Assembly: GCA_020633055.1 (NCBI GenBank)
Contig: JACKEJ010000014.1
Location: 62,001-126,000 of the forward strand
DNA from: Sandaracinaceae bacterium
GTDB lineage: Bacteria > Myxococcota_A > Polyangia > Polyangiales > Houyiibacteriaceae
DNA: 64,000 bases
Reading direction: 5' to 3'
Part shown: positions 43,393 through 50,256 of the stretch, piece by piece
How positions within the stretch are numbered: position 1 is the first letter of the stretch
Layout of the letters: every line of letters starts with the position of its first letter
The notes under the pieces: generated by a model
The model's input: only the letters and a program-made list of their open reading frames with translations
What the model was told of the DNA's origin: nothing
Database searches by the model: none
Program-made: the position numbers and the translations under genes

Positions 43393-44214
43393 ATGAGCCC
43401 CGACGACTTCGTGATGCCGTCCTTCGCGCTGCTGCTGGCGCCCCTCGTCCCGCAGGCTCTGGGTCGCGGTGCGAGTGCGGCGTTCGAGGGCCACCCCGCC
43501 GTGTCGAACGTCCGCGCCGCCGCCCTCTGGCCGTGTCTGACCTGGGTAGCGTTGATCTCGTTCTGGGCCGTGCGATGGATCGGGCCCGGGCTCGTCGAGA
43601 CGCCGAGCGCGCCTCCATCGCTGGGCTTCGGGGCGCTTGTGGGCCTCTTGGCTGGAGCCTCGGCCTATCGCGCGACGGCCGCGCTCCCAACGCGACGTGT
43701 CAGCGGGCCGCCGATCGGCGCCGCCAGCGGAGCCATCGTCGCGGCGCTGATGCTCGTCGCGAGCGTGCTTCTACACCAGCGCACGGACCTGCGCCTCGAA
43801 GACGCGCTGAAGCCCGCGTTCGATGACGAGTCGGTCGCGGCACAGGTCGCGTCCATCGAACGGCGCGCGACGATCGACCCGTGGGACCCCGAGGTCTACC
43901 TGGCGCGCGCGAGCATCGCCATTCGCGGCAACCACCTCGCGCTCGCGCGGGAGGATCAAGCTCTGGCTCGCCGGACGGGCGCGGCCGCCGCGCCATTGCA
44001 CGCTCTCGAGGCAGACACGCTGGCCGCAGAGGGGCGCTGCGACGAGGCGCGTGTGGCGTATGACGCATGGCAACGGGCACGCACGGCCGACGCGATGACC
44101 ACACACTTCGGGCACGAGCTCGAGGTGCTCGTCGAACCCGAGGAGGACCTGAGCGCGCCAGCCAAATACTTCTCCGACTGCGACCACGGGCACTACTACT
44201 ACGTGGGGGAGTAG
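43393..44214 (+). CDS. Membrane protein with TPR-like C terminus
   Basis: The 273-residue protein has about four hydrophobic segments in the first 130 residues (ALLLAPLVPQALG; LTWVALISFWAVRWIGPGLV; FGALVGLLAGASAYRA; GAIVAALMLVASVLL). A soluble helical half follows with TPR-like spacing (PEVYLARASIAIRGNHLALA; HALEADTLAAEGRCDEARVA), then a His/Tyr-rich end (CDHGHYYYVGE). It follows xthA closely. I do not recognise the family. Confidence 0.65.
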   Translation: MSPDDFVMPSFALLLAPLVPQALGRGASAAFEGHPAVSNVRAAALWPCLTWVALISFWAVRWIGPGLVETPSAPPSLGFGALVGLLAGASAYRATAALPTRRVSGPPIGAASGAIVAALMLVASVLLHQRTDLRLEDALKPAFDDESVAAQVASIERRATIDPWDPEVYLARASIAIRGNHLALAREDQALARRTGAAAAPLHALEADTLAAEGRCDEARVAYDAWQRARTADAMTTHFGHELEVLVEPEEDLSAPAKYFSDCDHGHYYYVGE

Positions 44215-44285
44215 GCCGACGGTGTGCTACGGCGCCGCTCTCCCACCACGGGACGCAGCGGGCGACGCGCGCCGTGCGCGCGACC

Positions 44286-45068
44286 TCAGCGGTCCTGGAA
44301 AGCAGCCTTGCGCTTGTCGAGGAAGGCGGTCATCCCCTCGCGCTGCTCGGGGGACTCGAAGGCGCGACCGAACGCGTCCACTTCGAGCGCGTTGCCATCC
44401 GCCAAGGGGCGCCCCTCGCCGCGGTGCATGACCTCTTTGCAGAGCGCCACGGCGCGCGGCCCCTGCGTGGCGATGGTGGCCGCCGTCTTGCGCGCCTCGT
44501 CCAGCAGCGCCTCGGGCGCGAACACGGCGTTGGCGAGGCCGATGCGGAGGGCCTCGGCCGCGTCGATGACCTTGCCCGTGTAGAGCAGCTCGCGCGCCAT
44601 GCCGTCGCCCACACGACGGCTGAGCCGCTGTGTGCCGCCGAAACCGGGGGTCACGCCCAAGCCCACCTCGGGTTGCCCGAACTTGGCCCGCTCGGACGCA
44701 TAGATGAAGTCGCACGCCAGCGCGAGCTCGCAGCCTCCGCCCAGCGCGAAGCCGTTGACGGCAGCGATCACGGGGCACGGCAGCTGCTCGAGCGAGGTGA
44801 AGACCTGATGCCCGAACGACGAGAACGAGCGCGCTGCGATGGGGTTCATGTCGCGCATGCCCGCGATGTCCGCGCCCGCGACGAAGGCCTTGCCCTCGCC
44901 CGTGAGGATGACGGCGCGTGTCGCGGCGCGCCCTCGGATCTCGGTGACGGCCTCCTTCAGGTCGGCGAGCACCTCTTGGCTGAGCGCGTTGAGCTTGTCG
45001 GGGCGGTTGATGGTGACGAGGCTGAGGGGCCCCTCGTGGTTCAGCTGGACAAAGGCGTCTGCGCGCAT
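44286..45068 (-). CDS. Enoyl-CoA hydratase (crotonase family)
   Basis: The 260-residue enzyme hydrates trans-2-enoyl-CoA in beta-oxidation or butyryl-CoA metabolism. Features: INRPDKLNALS, the oxyanion-hole segment KAFVAGADIAGM, GFALGGGCELALACD with one catalytic Glu, and FGQPEVGLGVTPGFGGTQRL with the second. Both catalytic glutamates are present, so activity is expected. ATG 45068 gives the normal family length. It is separated from the acyl-CoA dehydrogenase at 34-36 kb, though both could serve the same pathway. Confidence 0.93.
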   Translation of the reverse strand: MRADAFVQLNHEGPLSLVTINRPDKLNALSQEVLADLKEAVTEIRGRAATRAVILTGEGKAFVAGADIAGMRDMNPIAARSFSSFGHQVFTSLEQLPCPVIAAVNGFALGGGCELALACDFIYASERAKFGQPEVGLGVTPGFGGTQRLSRRVGDGMARELLYTGKVIDAAEALRIGLANAVFAPEALLDEARKTAATIATQGPRAVALCKEVMHRGEGRPLADGNALEVDAFGRAFESPEQREGMTAFLDKRKAAFQDR

Positions 45069-45258
45069 GAGCGGGCCCTTCGGGCGACCGGGTCTGGATC
45101 CACGCTGCGTGGTCGCGAACCGCAGCGGGCCGAAGGATAACGCATGAGCGCCGAGCGCGCGCGCCTGCTCTCCGTCGAGAGGGCTCCCCTCGCCCATGGC
45201 GGACGCGCCTCGTGTCTGTAGGGCGCGACCGCGTCCTTCAGACGCGCCACGCTCTCCG

Positions 45259-47082
45259 TCACACGCGCCGGGGCGCTTCGAAACGAGCCCAGCGCGCGTC
45301 GTCCTCGCGGCGCAGGCGCACGCGGCTGGCGTATGCGCCCGGCTCACCGACCAGGGCCTCCTCCAGCTCCGCCAGCGTCAAGTACAGCGCATCGCTCGGC
45401 ACCTCGAGCACGGCGCGGTCCACCAGGCGCTGCCCAGCTTGCAGAGCCGCCGCGCGCAGGCGCAGCAGCGACGCGGCCAACTGCTCGGCGACCACGCCCT
45501 TCACCACCGCCACGCGCTCGGCGAGCCCACCCAGCGTGTTCACCAGCCCTTCCCGCGAGCGCCCCATGTCGCGACCGCGCGCCGTCGCCAGCAAGCGCCG
45601 CATGGCGTCCTTGCGCGCGCGCTCGGAGGCGCCCAGGTCGAGGTCGCGCAGGCGCAGCAGCTCGGCGCGGAAGGTGGCGTCGTCTTGGCCGAGCGCACCG
45701 GGCCGAACGTCGATACCCAGCGCGCGCAGGCCGATGACCGTGTCCCGCAGCCGGTCCCAGTCGCGTCCGAGCGCCGAGGCCAACGACGCGCGCTCGGGGA
45801 CGTTGCCCAGCTCCGCCGTCAGGCGCGTGGCGAAGCGGTTCATCGCCGTCAGCGTGCGCTCGCGGGGCCGCGTGCGGCGCGGGGTGGCCAGCGCGCCATA
45901 GCACTCACGCGGCAGCGGCCCGAGCGTCATCTCGAGCGCCTCGAGGATGCTCAGACTGGTGACCCGGCCGCGGTCGAGCAGCAGCAGGCACTCCGCCGTG
46001 AGGCGCTGCCGCCGGCGCAGCGCGTCCAGCAGCCCCTCGTCGCTCACGTTCTCGAGGCTGATGGCGTCGACGGCGATGATGCGCGCGGGGTGCGCGCGCT
46101 CGTGGCGCTTGGCATCCGCCACGTAGAACGCCGCGACCTTGGCCGCGCGGGCCGCCTGGGCCGCCGCGCGAGGTACCGACGTGCGCGCGCCGCCGAGCGC
46201 CCCACCCGACTCGAGGCGTCGATAGGGGCGCGCGAAGACGCGCTTCACGGCGCGCTCGACGTGCGGGCCCGGCTCGCCGGTGCCCAGCGCGCGGTCGAGG
46301 GCGTCGACGGTGAGCGGCGACACGGCCCCTTCATCCGCGGCCATCAGGGCTACGCGGCGCCACGGCGAGTGCGGCGGCACTCGGAACGTCAGCGTGCGCA
46401 CGCTGGTGATGACGTCGCGCCCCTGGTCGCGCCCCCACTCGAGACGCAGCGGGCGCCCCAGGGTGAGCTGTGCGCGGTCGGCCAGGTCGGCCAAGCGCTC
46501 GGCCTCGTCTCCGCTCAGCCCCTCGCCCTCGGCAGTGGTGCGCATGGAGCGGCGGTCGATGCGGAACGGCGCCGCGCCTGCCACGCGGCTGCTCACCAGC
46601 AGGCGGTCGGGCTCGCCTGCGTGGGCGTCGGCGGAGATCAGCTCGCCCGCGTCACGCGCGTCGAAGCCCAGCACGCGCACGTGCAGGCCCAGCAAGCTGC
46701 CGCCGAGCGCGGCGGAGAGCTCGGGCGAGCGCAGCGACTCGATCAGCGTCCCCACCACCTGCTGCAGGTCGCTGTCCGCGTCCATGTCCGCCGGCAGCAC
46801 GGCGCCCCGGTCGAAGCGGCGCGCCGCGTGCTCGGTGGGGAACAGCGTCCGCAGGCGCGCGAAGGGGCGCTCGTCCATGGTGCGACGCAGGGCATCCAGC
46901 AAGCGCTGTTCGGGGTGGTCGCCGGCCAGCCGCACGATGCGACCGCCCGCGATGGGCAGCCCAGCGCGCAGCAGCTCGAACAGGCCGAGCGCCTCTTCGC
47001 CCAGCGCCTCCGCGTCGGACGCCGTCAGCGAGGCGAAGTCGCGCACACCCGAGGGGCCCTGCGGCTTGAGGACGGCGCTCAC
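45259..47082 (-). CDS. Degenerate PEP-synthase/rifampin-phosphotransferase-like protein
   Basis: The 607-residue protein's N terminus resembles the start of a PPDK_N ATP-grasp domain (ALGEEALGLFELLRAGLPIA). Residues about 205-255 resemble the end of that domain (LSGDEAERLADLADRAQLTL ... GRPLRLEWGRD), but the ATP-contacting QxRP segment reads SVRTL. The C terminus matches the linker before the swivelling domain (LYLTLAELEEALVGEP). The phosphohistidine domain itself is absent. I infer a pseudoenzyme or regulator, not a working PEP synthase. It starts at GTG 47082, overlapping the meaB stop as GTGA, so translation is coupled to meaB. Confidence 0.55.
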   Translation of the reverse strand: MSAVLKPQGPSGVRDFASLTASDAEALGEEALGLFELLRAGLPIAGGRIVRLAGDHPEQRLLDALRRTMDERPFARLRTLFPTEHAARRFDRGAVLPADMDADSDLQQVVGTLIESLRSPELSAALGGSLLGLHVRVLGFDARDAGELISADAHAGEPDRLLVSSRVAGAAPFRIDRRSMRTTAEGEGLSGDEAERLADLADRAQLTLGRPLRLEWGRDQGRDVITSVRTLTFRVPPHSPWRRVALMAADEGAVSPLTVDALDRALGTGEPGPHVERAVKRVFARPYRRLESGGALGGARTSVPRAAAQAARAAKVAAFYVADAKRHERAHPARIIAVDAISLENVSDEGLLDALRRRQRLTAECLLLLDRGRVTSLSILEALEMTLGPLPRECYGALATPRRTRPRERTLTAMNRFATRLTAELGNVPERASLASALGRDWDRLRDTVIGLRALGIDVRPGALGQDDATFRAELLRLRDLDLGASERARKDAMRRLLATARGRDMGRSREGLVNTLGGLAERVAVVKGVVAEQLAASLLRLRAAALQAGQRLVDRAVLEVPSDALYLTLAELEEALVGEPGAYASRVRLRREDDARWARFEAPRRV

Positions 47083-48164
47083 CCGGTCGCCTCCGAGCTC
47101 GCGCCAGCGTCGGCCGGAGCAATGGCACGCGCCAGGAGGGCTGCCGCCGCCGTGTACGCGTCCACCTCGCCGCTGCGAGCGCTGTCCAGCGCCTCGGCGA
47201 AGGCGTGCGCGTGCCGCAGGCTGGCCTCCTCGAAGAGCAGCTCGCGGGCCAGTGTCAGGAAGCGTCGCTCGCGTCGCTCGTTGGCCCTGCGCGCGGCTTC
47301 GCCCGACGCGTCGAGCGCGTCCGCGTGCGCCGCGCAAGCGCGCAGCAGGTCCTCCACGCCCTCGGCGCGCGAGGCGACGGTCTTGATGATGAGGGGCTCC
47401 CAGCCCCGCTCACTGAGGCCGCCAGTCTCCGGGCGCATGATGGCGGCCACCCCGCCGTGACCGTGACCCGTGTGCGCAGGGCGCGAGCCCGCGTGGGCCA
47501 GCACGCCGCCGAGCGCGATCATCTGCTGCAGGTCCGCGACCGCCGCGTCGGCCCCGTCGCGGTCCGACTTGTTGACCGCGAACACGTCCGCGATCTCGAG
47601 GATGCCCGCCTTGATGGCCTGGATGTCGTCGCCGAGCCCCGGGGTGACCACCACGACGGTGGTCTGCGCCAGCTGGGCGATCTCCAGCTCGTCCTGACCC
47701 ACGCCCACGGTCTCGACCAGGATCAGGTCGAAGCCCGCAGCGTCCAGCACGGTGATGACGTCCGCCGCGGAGCGAGAGAGCCCGCCGAGGTGCCCACGTG
47801 TGGCGAGTGAGCGGATGAACACCCCCTCGTCCAGGAAGTGCCGCTGCATGCGGATGCGATCACCCAGGATGGCGCCGCCTGTGTAGGGGCTGGTGGGGTC
47901 CACCGCGACGACGCCGACGCGCTGCCCTGACTTGCGCGCACACGCCACCAGCTCGTTGACGAGGGTGCTCTTCCCGGCGCCGGGCGTCCCCGTGACGCCG
48001 ATCACCCGCGCCCGGCCCGCGTAGGGGGCCAACGCCTGCAGCAGCTCGCGATGCTGCGGACCGCGTTCGTCGATGACCCTCATCGCTCTCGCGATGGCGC
48101 GCTCTCTTCCAGCCCGCACGCCTTCGACGACGTTCGCGAGCCGCTCGACGGGGGTCGGGGACAT
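47079..48164 (-). CDS. meaB: Methylmalonyl-CoA mutase-associated GTPase MeaB
   Basis: The 361-residue G3E-class GTPase protects and reloads adenosylcobalamin in methylmalonyl-CoA mutase. P-loop GVTGTPGAGKSTLVNEL, VAVDPTSPYTGGAILGDRIRM, DLILVETVGVGQDE and NKSDRDGAD (base recognition) are all present, with the helical dimerisation C terminus. ATG 48164 gives a normal N terminus. No mutase gene is in the window; instead a PEP-synthase-like protein is coupled directly downstream. Confidence 0.94.
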   Translation of the reverse strand: MSPTPVERLANVVEGVRAGRERAIARAMRVIDERGPQHRELLQALAPYAGRARVIGVTGTPGAGKSTLVNELVACARKSGQRVGVVAVDPTSPYTGGAILGDRIRMQRHFLDEGVFIRSLATRGHLGGLSRSAADVITVLDAAGFDLILVETVGVGQDELEIAQLAQTTVVVVTPGLGDDIQAIKAGILEIADVFAVNKSDRDGADAAVADLQQMIALGGVLAHAGSRPAHTGHGHGGVAAIMRPETGGLSERGWEPLIIKTVASRAEGVEDLLRACAAHADALDASGEAARRANERRERRFLTLARELLFEEASLRHAHAFAEALDSARSGEVDAYTAAAALLARAIAPADAGASSEATG

Positions 48165-48198
48165 CGGAGCGGGGAGTGTACACCGGACCGTCGCGCGC

Positions 48199-48254
48199 GC
48201 ACGCCCGCATCGCCCGTGGGCCGCGCACCGCACGCCCACATCGCTCGTGGGGCC
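48199..48254. repeat. Two-copy direct repeat
   Basis: Two imperfect direct copies of a 24-25 base unit (48199-48222 and 48230-48254, 31-base period) share GCACGCCC, CATCGC and CGTGGG. They lie in the 124-base gap between the Hcp-like gene and meaB, both on the minus strand. Confidence 0.5.
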
Positions 48255-48288
48255 CACACGAGGCGCGACGCCGTCGCGCTCGGGGCGC

Positions 48289-48804
48289 TCAGATGACGGG
48301 CGACTCCCAGTCGTCGGTGAACTGGCTTCCGTCGCGTGAGGTGTACGTGATGCGCTGATAGGAGAGCTGGATCTCGTAGACGGCCTCGCCGTTCTCCGAC
48401 CACGCCGTCCGATACGAAGCGATGCTCGCGTTCATCAGGTCGATGGTGAAGACCGTCTCGCCCGTCGACGAGAACGTGACCAGCTGGACCGTCAGCGACT
48501 GGTTCGCGATGAGCGCCGCGACGAGCCCCGGCGTGCCGTTCGACACGGGCATGCGCACGACGATCGGCTTGTGCTGCCGCCGGCCCGTAGGCAGACCGCT
48601 CGCGGCGTCGCGAGGGCTCACGATCTCGTGGCGGACCACGTTGACGTCGTGCCAGCCCACGTAGCCGCTGCGCTGGGAGTCCCCTTGGATCGCGGTCCCG
48701 CCTGCGTCGAAGTACGCGACGCCCGCCGCCTGGGCGGACGCGCTGGCAGACGCGGTGAGCACGATGGCCGCAGCCAACGCTCCGAACAGGGTCTTCTGGA
48801 TCAT
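48289..48804 (-). CDS. Hcp-like protein with Sec signal peptide
   Basis: The 171-residue protein has residues about 1-26 as a clear signal peptide (MIQKTLFGALAAAIVLTASA, cleavage near AQA). The mature part follows the Hcp pattern: IQGDSQRSGYVGWHDV, RHEIVSPRDAASGLPTGRRQ with H-K-P-I-V-V-R, then SLTVQLVTFSSTGE and a C-terminal IQLSYQRITYTSRDGS. Hcp proteins form the hexameric tube of type VI secretion and normally lack a signal peptide. No other T6SS gene is present, so a periplasmic or extracellular Hcp-fold protein is more likely. AGGAG (48811-48815) fixes ATG 48804. It follows the pentapeptide lipoprotein by 41 bases. Confidence 0.85.
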   Translation of the reverse strand: MIQKTLFGALAAAIVLTASASASAQAAGVAYFDAGGTAIQGDSQRSGYVGWHDVNVVRHEIVSPRDAASGLPTGRRQHKPIVVRMPVSNGTPGLVAALIANQSLTVQLVTFSSTGETVFTIDLMNASIASYRTAWSENGEAVYEIQLSYQRITYTSRDGSQFTDDWESPVI

Positions 48805-48845
48805 GGCGGTCTCCTCTGGCTTGCGCGACGTGCGCGCGGCATGGA

Positions 48846-49397
48846 TCACAGGGCCCCCGTGAGGTCGGCCCCGGTGAAGTCGGCTCCCTGGAGCTCGGCA
48901 CCGAAGAGCTCGGCCCAGTACAGGTTGGCGTCGCGGAACGACGCGGACATGACGTTGGCGCCCTCGAAGTTCGCGCCCTCGAGGTTCGCGCCGTCGAACC
49001 GGGCGCAGCGCAGGTCGGCGTCCGAAAAATTCATCCCCGCGAGGTCCACGTCGCGCAGGTCGGCGCAGCGCAGGTCGAGCATCGCGGGCAGCACCATGTC
49101 GGGGAAGTCCGTGCCGTGAACGTCCACCACGACCGCGGGGCACGTGAACGGGCACGTAGGACCAACCACGCCGCCGTCCGCGCCGCCCCCGTCGGTGCCG
49201 CCGCCGTCACCGACGACGCTCCCATCGCCGGGTACACCGCCATCTCCAACCGCGCCGTCTGGTGTCCCGCCGCCCGCGTCCAACGCGGCCATGTCGACCC
49301 CGCCGTCAGCGCCGCTGGACCCCGACGACCCGCACCCGAACGCGACGGTCGCGAGGGCGAACAGGAGCAGTGGTGCCGTCGGCCGGAGGACGCGCAT
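48846..49397 (-). CDS. Pentapeptide-repeat lipoprotein
   Basis: The 183-residue protein has signal peptide LLLFALATVAFGC with lipobox AFGC, then a Gly/Asp-rich spacer typical of myxobacterial lipoproteins. A run of A(D/N)LxX pentapeptides forms a right-handed beta-helix (LRCADLRDVDLAGMNFSDAD; GANLEGANFEGANV; GAELQGADFTGADL). It is anchored in the outer membrane. ATG 49397 is chosen for the signal peptide; ATG 49421 is possible. It lies directly upstream of the Hcp-like gene on the same strand, so the two may work together. Confidence 0.82.
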   Translation of the reverse strand: MRVLRPTAPLLLFALATVAFGCGSSGSSGADGGVDMAALDAGGGTPDGAVGDGGVPGDGSVVGDGGGTDGGGADGGVVGPTCPFTCPAVVVDVHGTDFPDMVLPAMLDLRCADLRDVDLAGMNFSDADLRCARFDGANLEGANFEGANVMSASFRDANLYWAELFGAELQGADFTGADLTGAL

Positions 49398-49525
49398 GCA
49401 GGGCACGATACCAAAGGTCACCGTGATGTCCTACCCGTCATCCGCTCCCCATGGCCGGCGACTCGCCCTTCGGCCACGTCCCAAACACAGGCTCGCGCCA
49501 GGAGCACCGCCCGAACGACCAATTG

Positions 49526-49550
49526 AAAAACGCCGCTCTCGAGAGCGGCG
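49526..49550 (-). terminator. Terminator of tRNA-Val(CAC)
   Basis: CGCCGCTCTC followed directly by GAGAGCGGCG (49531-49550) makes a perfect 10-bp stem. On the minus strand it is followed by five T (AAAAA at 49526-49530 on +). It lies just after the tRNA 3' end: a textbook intrinsic terminator. Confidence 0.9.
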
Positions 49551-49552
49551 TC

Positions 49553-49627
49553 TGGTGGGCGATGCTGGATTTGAACCAGCGGCTTCCTCCGTGTGAAGAA
49601 GGCACTCTACCCCTGAGTTAATCGCCC
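49553..49627 (-). tRNA. tRNA-Val(CAC)
   Basis: A full cloverleaf folds on the minus strand. Acceptor stem GGGCGAT/ATCGCCC, D-stem ACTC/GAGT, anticodon stem CCTTC/GGAGG with loop TTCACAC (anticodon CAC, reading GUG), T-stem GCTGG/CCAGC with loop TTCAAAT. The discriminator is A and CCA is encoded (49553-49555 on +). The gene is 75 bases including CCA. Confidence 0.95.
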
Positions 49628-49674
49628 GATGGGGTCCCGCTCGATGACGATGTCTCGTCGTCGAACGGGCGCTG

Positions 49675-49703
49675 TGTATAGCCGCGCCCCGCAAGGGACG
49701 CAA
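49675..49703 (-). promoter_or_regulatory. sigma70-type promoter of tRNA-Val(CAC)
   Basis: Read on the minus strand: TTGCGT (49703-49698), a 17-base spacer, then TATACA (49680-49675). Transcription should start near 49668, giving a leader of about 40 bases before the tRNA. Confidence 0.7.
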
Positions 49704-50062
49704 GGGATTGTTGTGCCCTCCACTGCCTTCTCGCGCCCCGGCCCCGAACACCCGACCCCCGAGCCGATGACCGCCTCTAGGCACGTCCGGCGCGCGTAGC
49801 GTCCGGGCGCACCCACCCGTCGGATTCGGCACACCGAACCAGAGCGCACCGTCGCAACCATGAGAGCCCCCACGCGCCCCGCAGCATTCATCGCGCTCCA
49901 TTGGTTCCACGCGAGCCCCACACACGCGCCCTCCAGCGTTCGTCGAGCCAGGCGCGCAAGACTCTCCCGTACGCCGCGCTCAACCGACCTCCTCGCGCCC
50001 AAAAGCGGATCCCGCGCGTCCCCACCGACTCAGCCGCGCCCCGCGAGCCCAGACGTCCGTGA
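49704..50062. other. Intergenic region without recognised gene
   Basis: These 359 bases lie between the tRNA promoter and the palindromic element. Open frames on both strands have no family resemblance, signal peptide or ribosome binding site, and one runs through the tRNA, so I do not call them. The segment at about 50003 (GCGGATCCCGCG) resembles one at about 54514 in another intergenic gap. Confidence 0.4.
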
Positions 50063-50191
50063 GGGAGAGGGGAGCGCCGAACTCGGGTGTTGGGGGGGCC
50101 CCATTTCACGCGCCAAAGGCGCGTAGAAATGGGGGAGGCACCACAGGGAGCGCCAGCGCGACCGGGCCCGAGCTCGGCGCTCCCCTCTCCC
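50063..50191. repeat. Long imperfect palindromic element
   Basis: Two 25-base arms, 50063-50087 and 50167-50191, are inverted copies with one mismatch; the arm begins GGGAGAGGGGAGCGCCGA. Between them a second hairpin (50101-50132) pairs CCATTTCACGCGCC with GGCGCGTAGAAATGG around a 3-base AAA loop with one bulged A. The element lies 65 bases beyond the 3' end of the S1-domain gene. It may act as its terminator or be a dispersed MITE-like or BIME-like unit. Confidence 0.65.
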
Positions 50192-50256
50192 GTTCCCGAT
50201 CCCGCCACCGGCTCGCACGCGCACCCAGTCGACCCAGACGCGCGCGATCCGCGCGA

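Noticed and set aside
45196..47460. Long plus-strand open frame opposite the PEP-synthase-like gene
   Set aside because: Gln/Arg/Ala-rich with no family resemblance. The minus frame has PPDK_N-like segments and a coupled start.
48289..48804. A type VI secretion cluster
   Set aside because: Only an Hcp-like gene is present, with a signal peptide. No TssB/C, VgrG, ClpV or membrane complex genes are in the window.
49607..50002. Minus-strand open frame downstream of the palindromic element
   Set aside because: It reads through the tRNA-Val(CAC) gene and has no family or signal.
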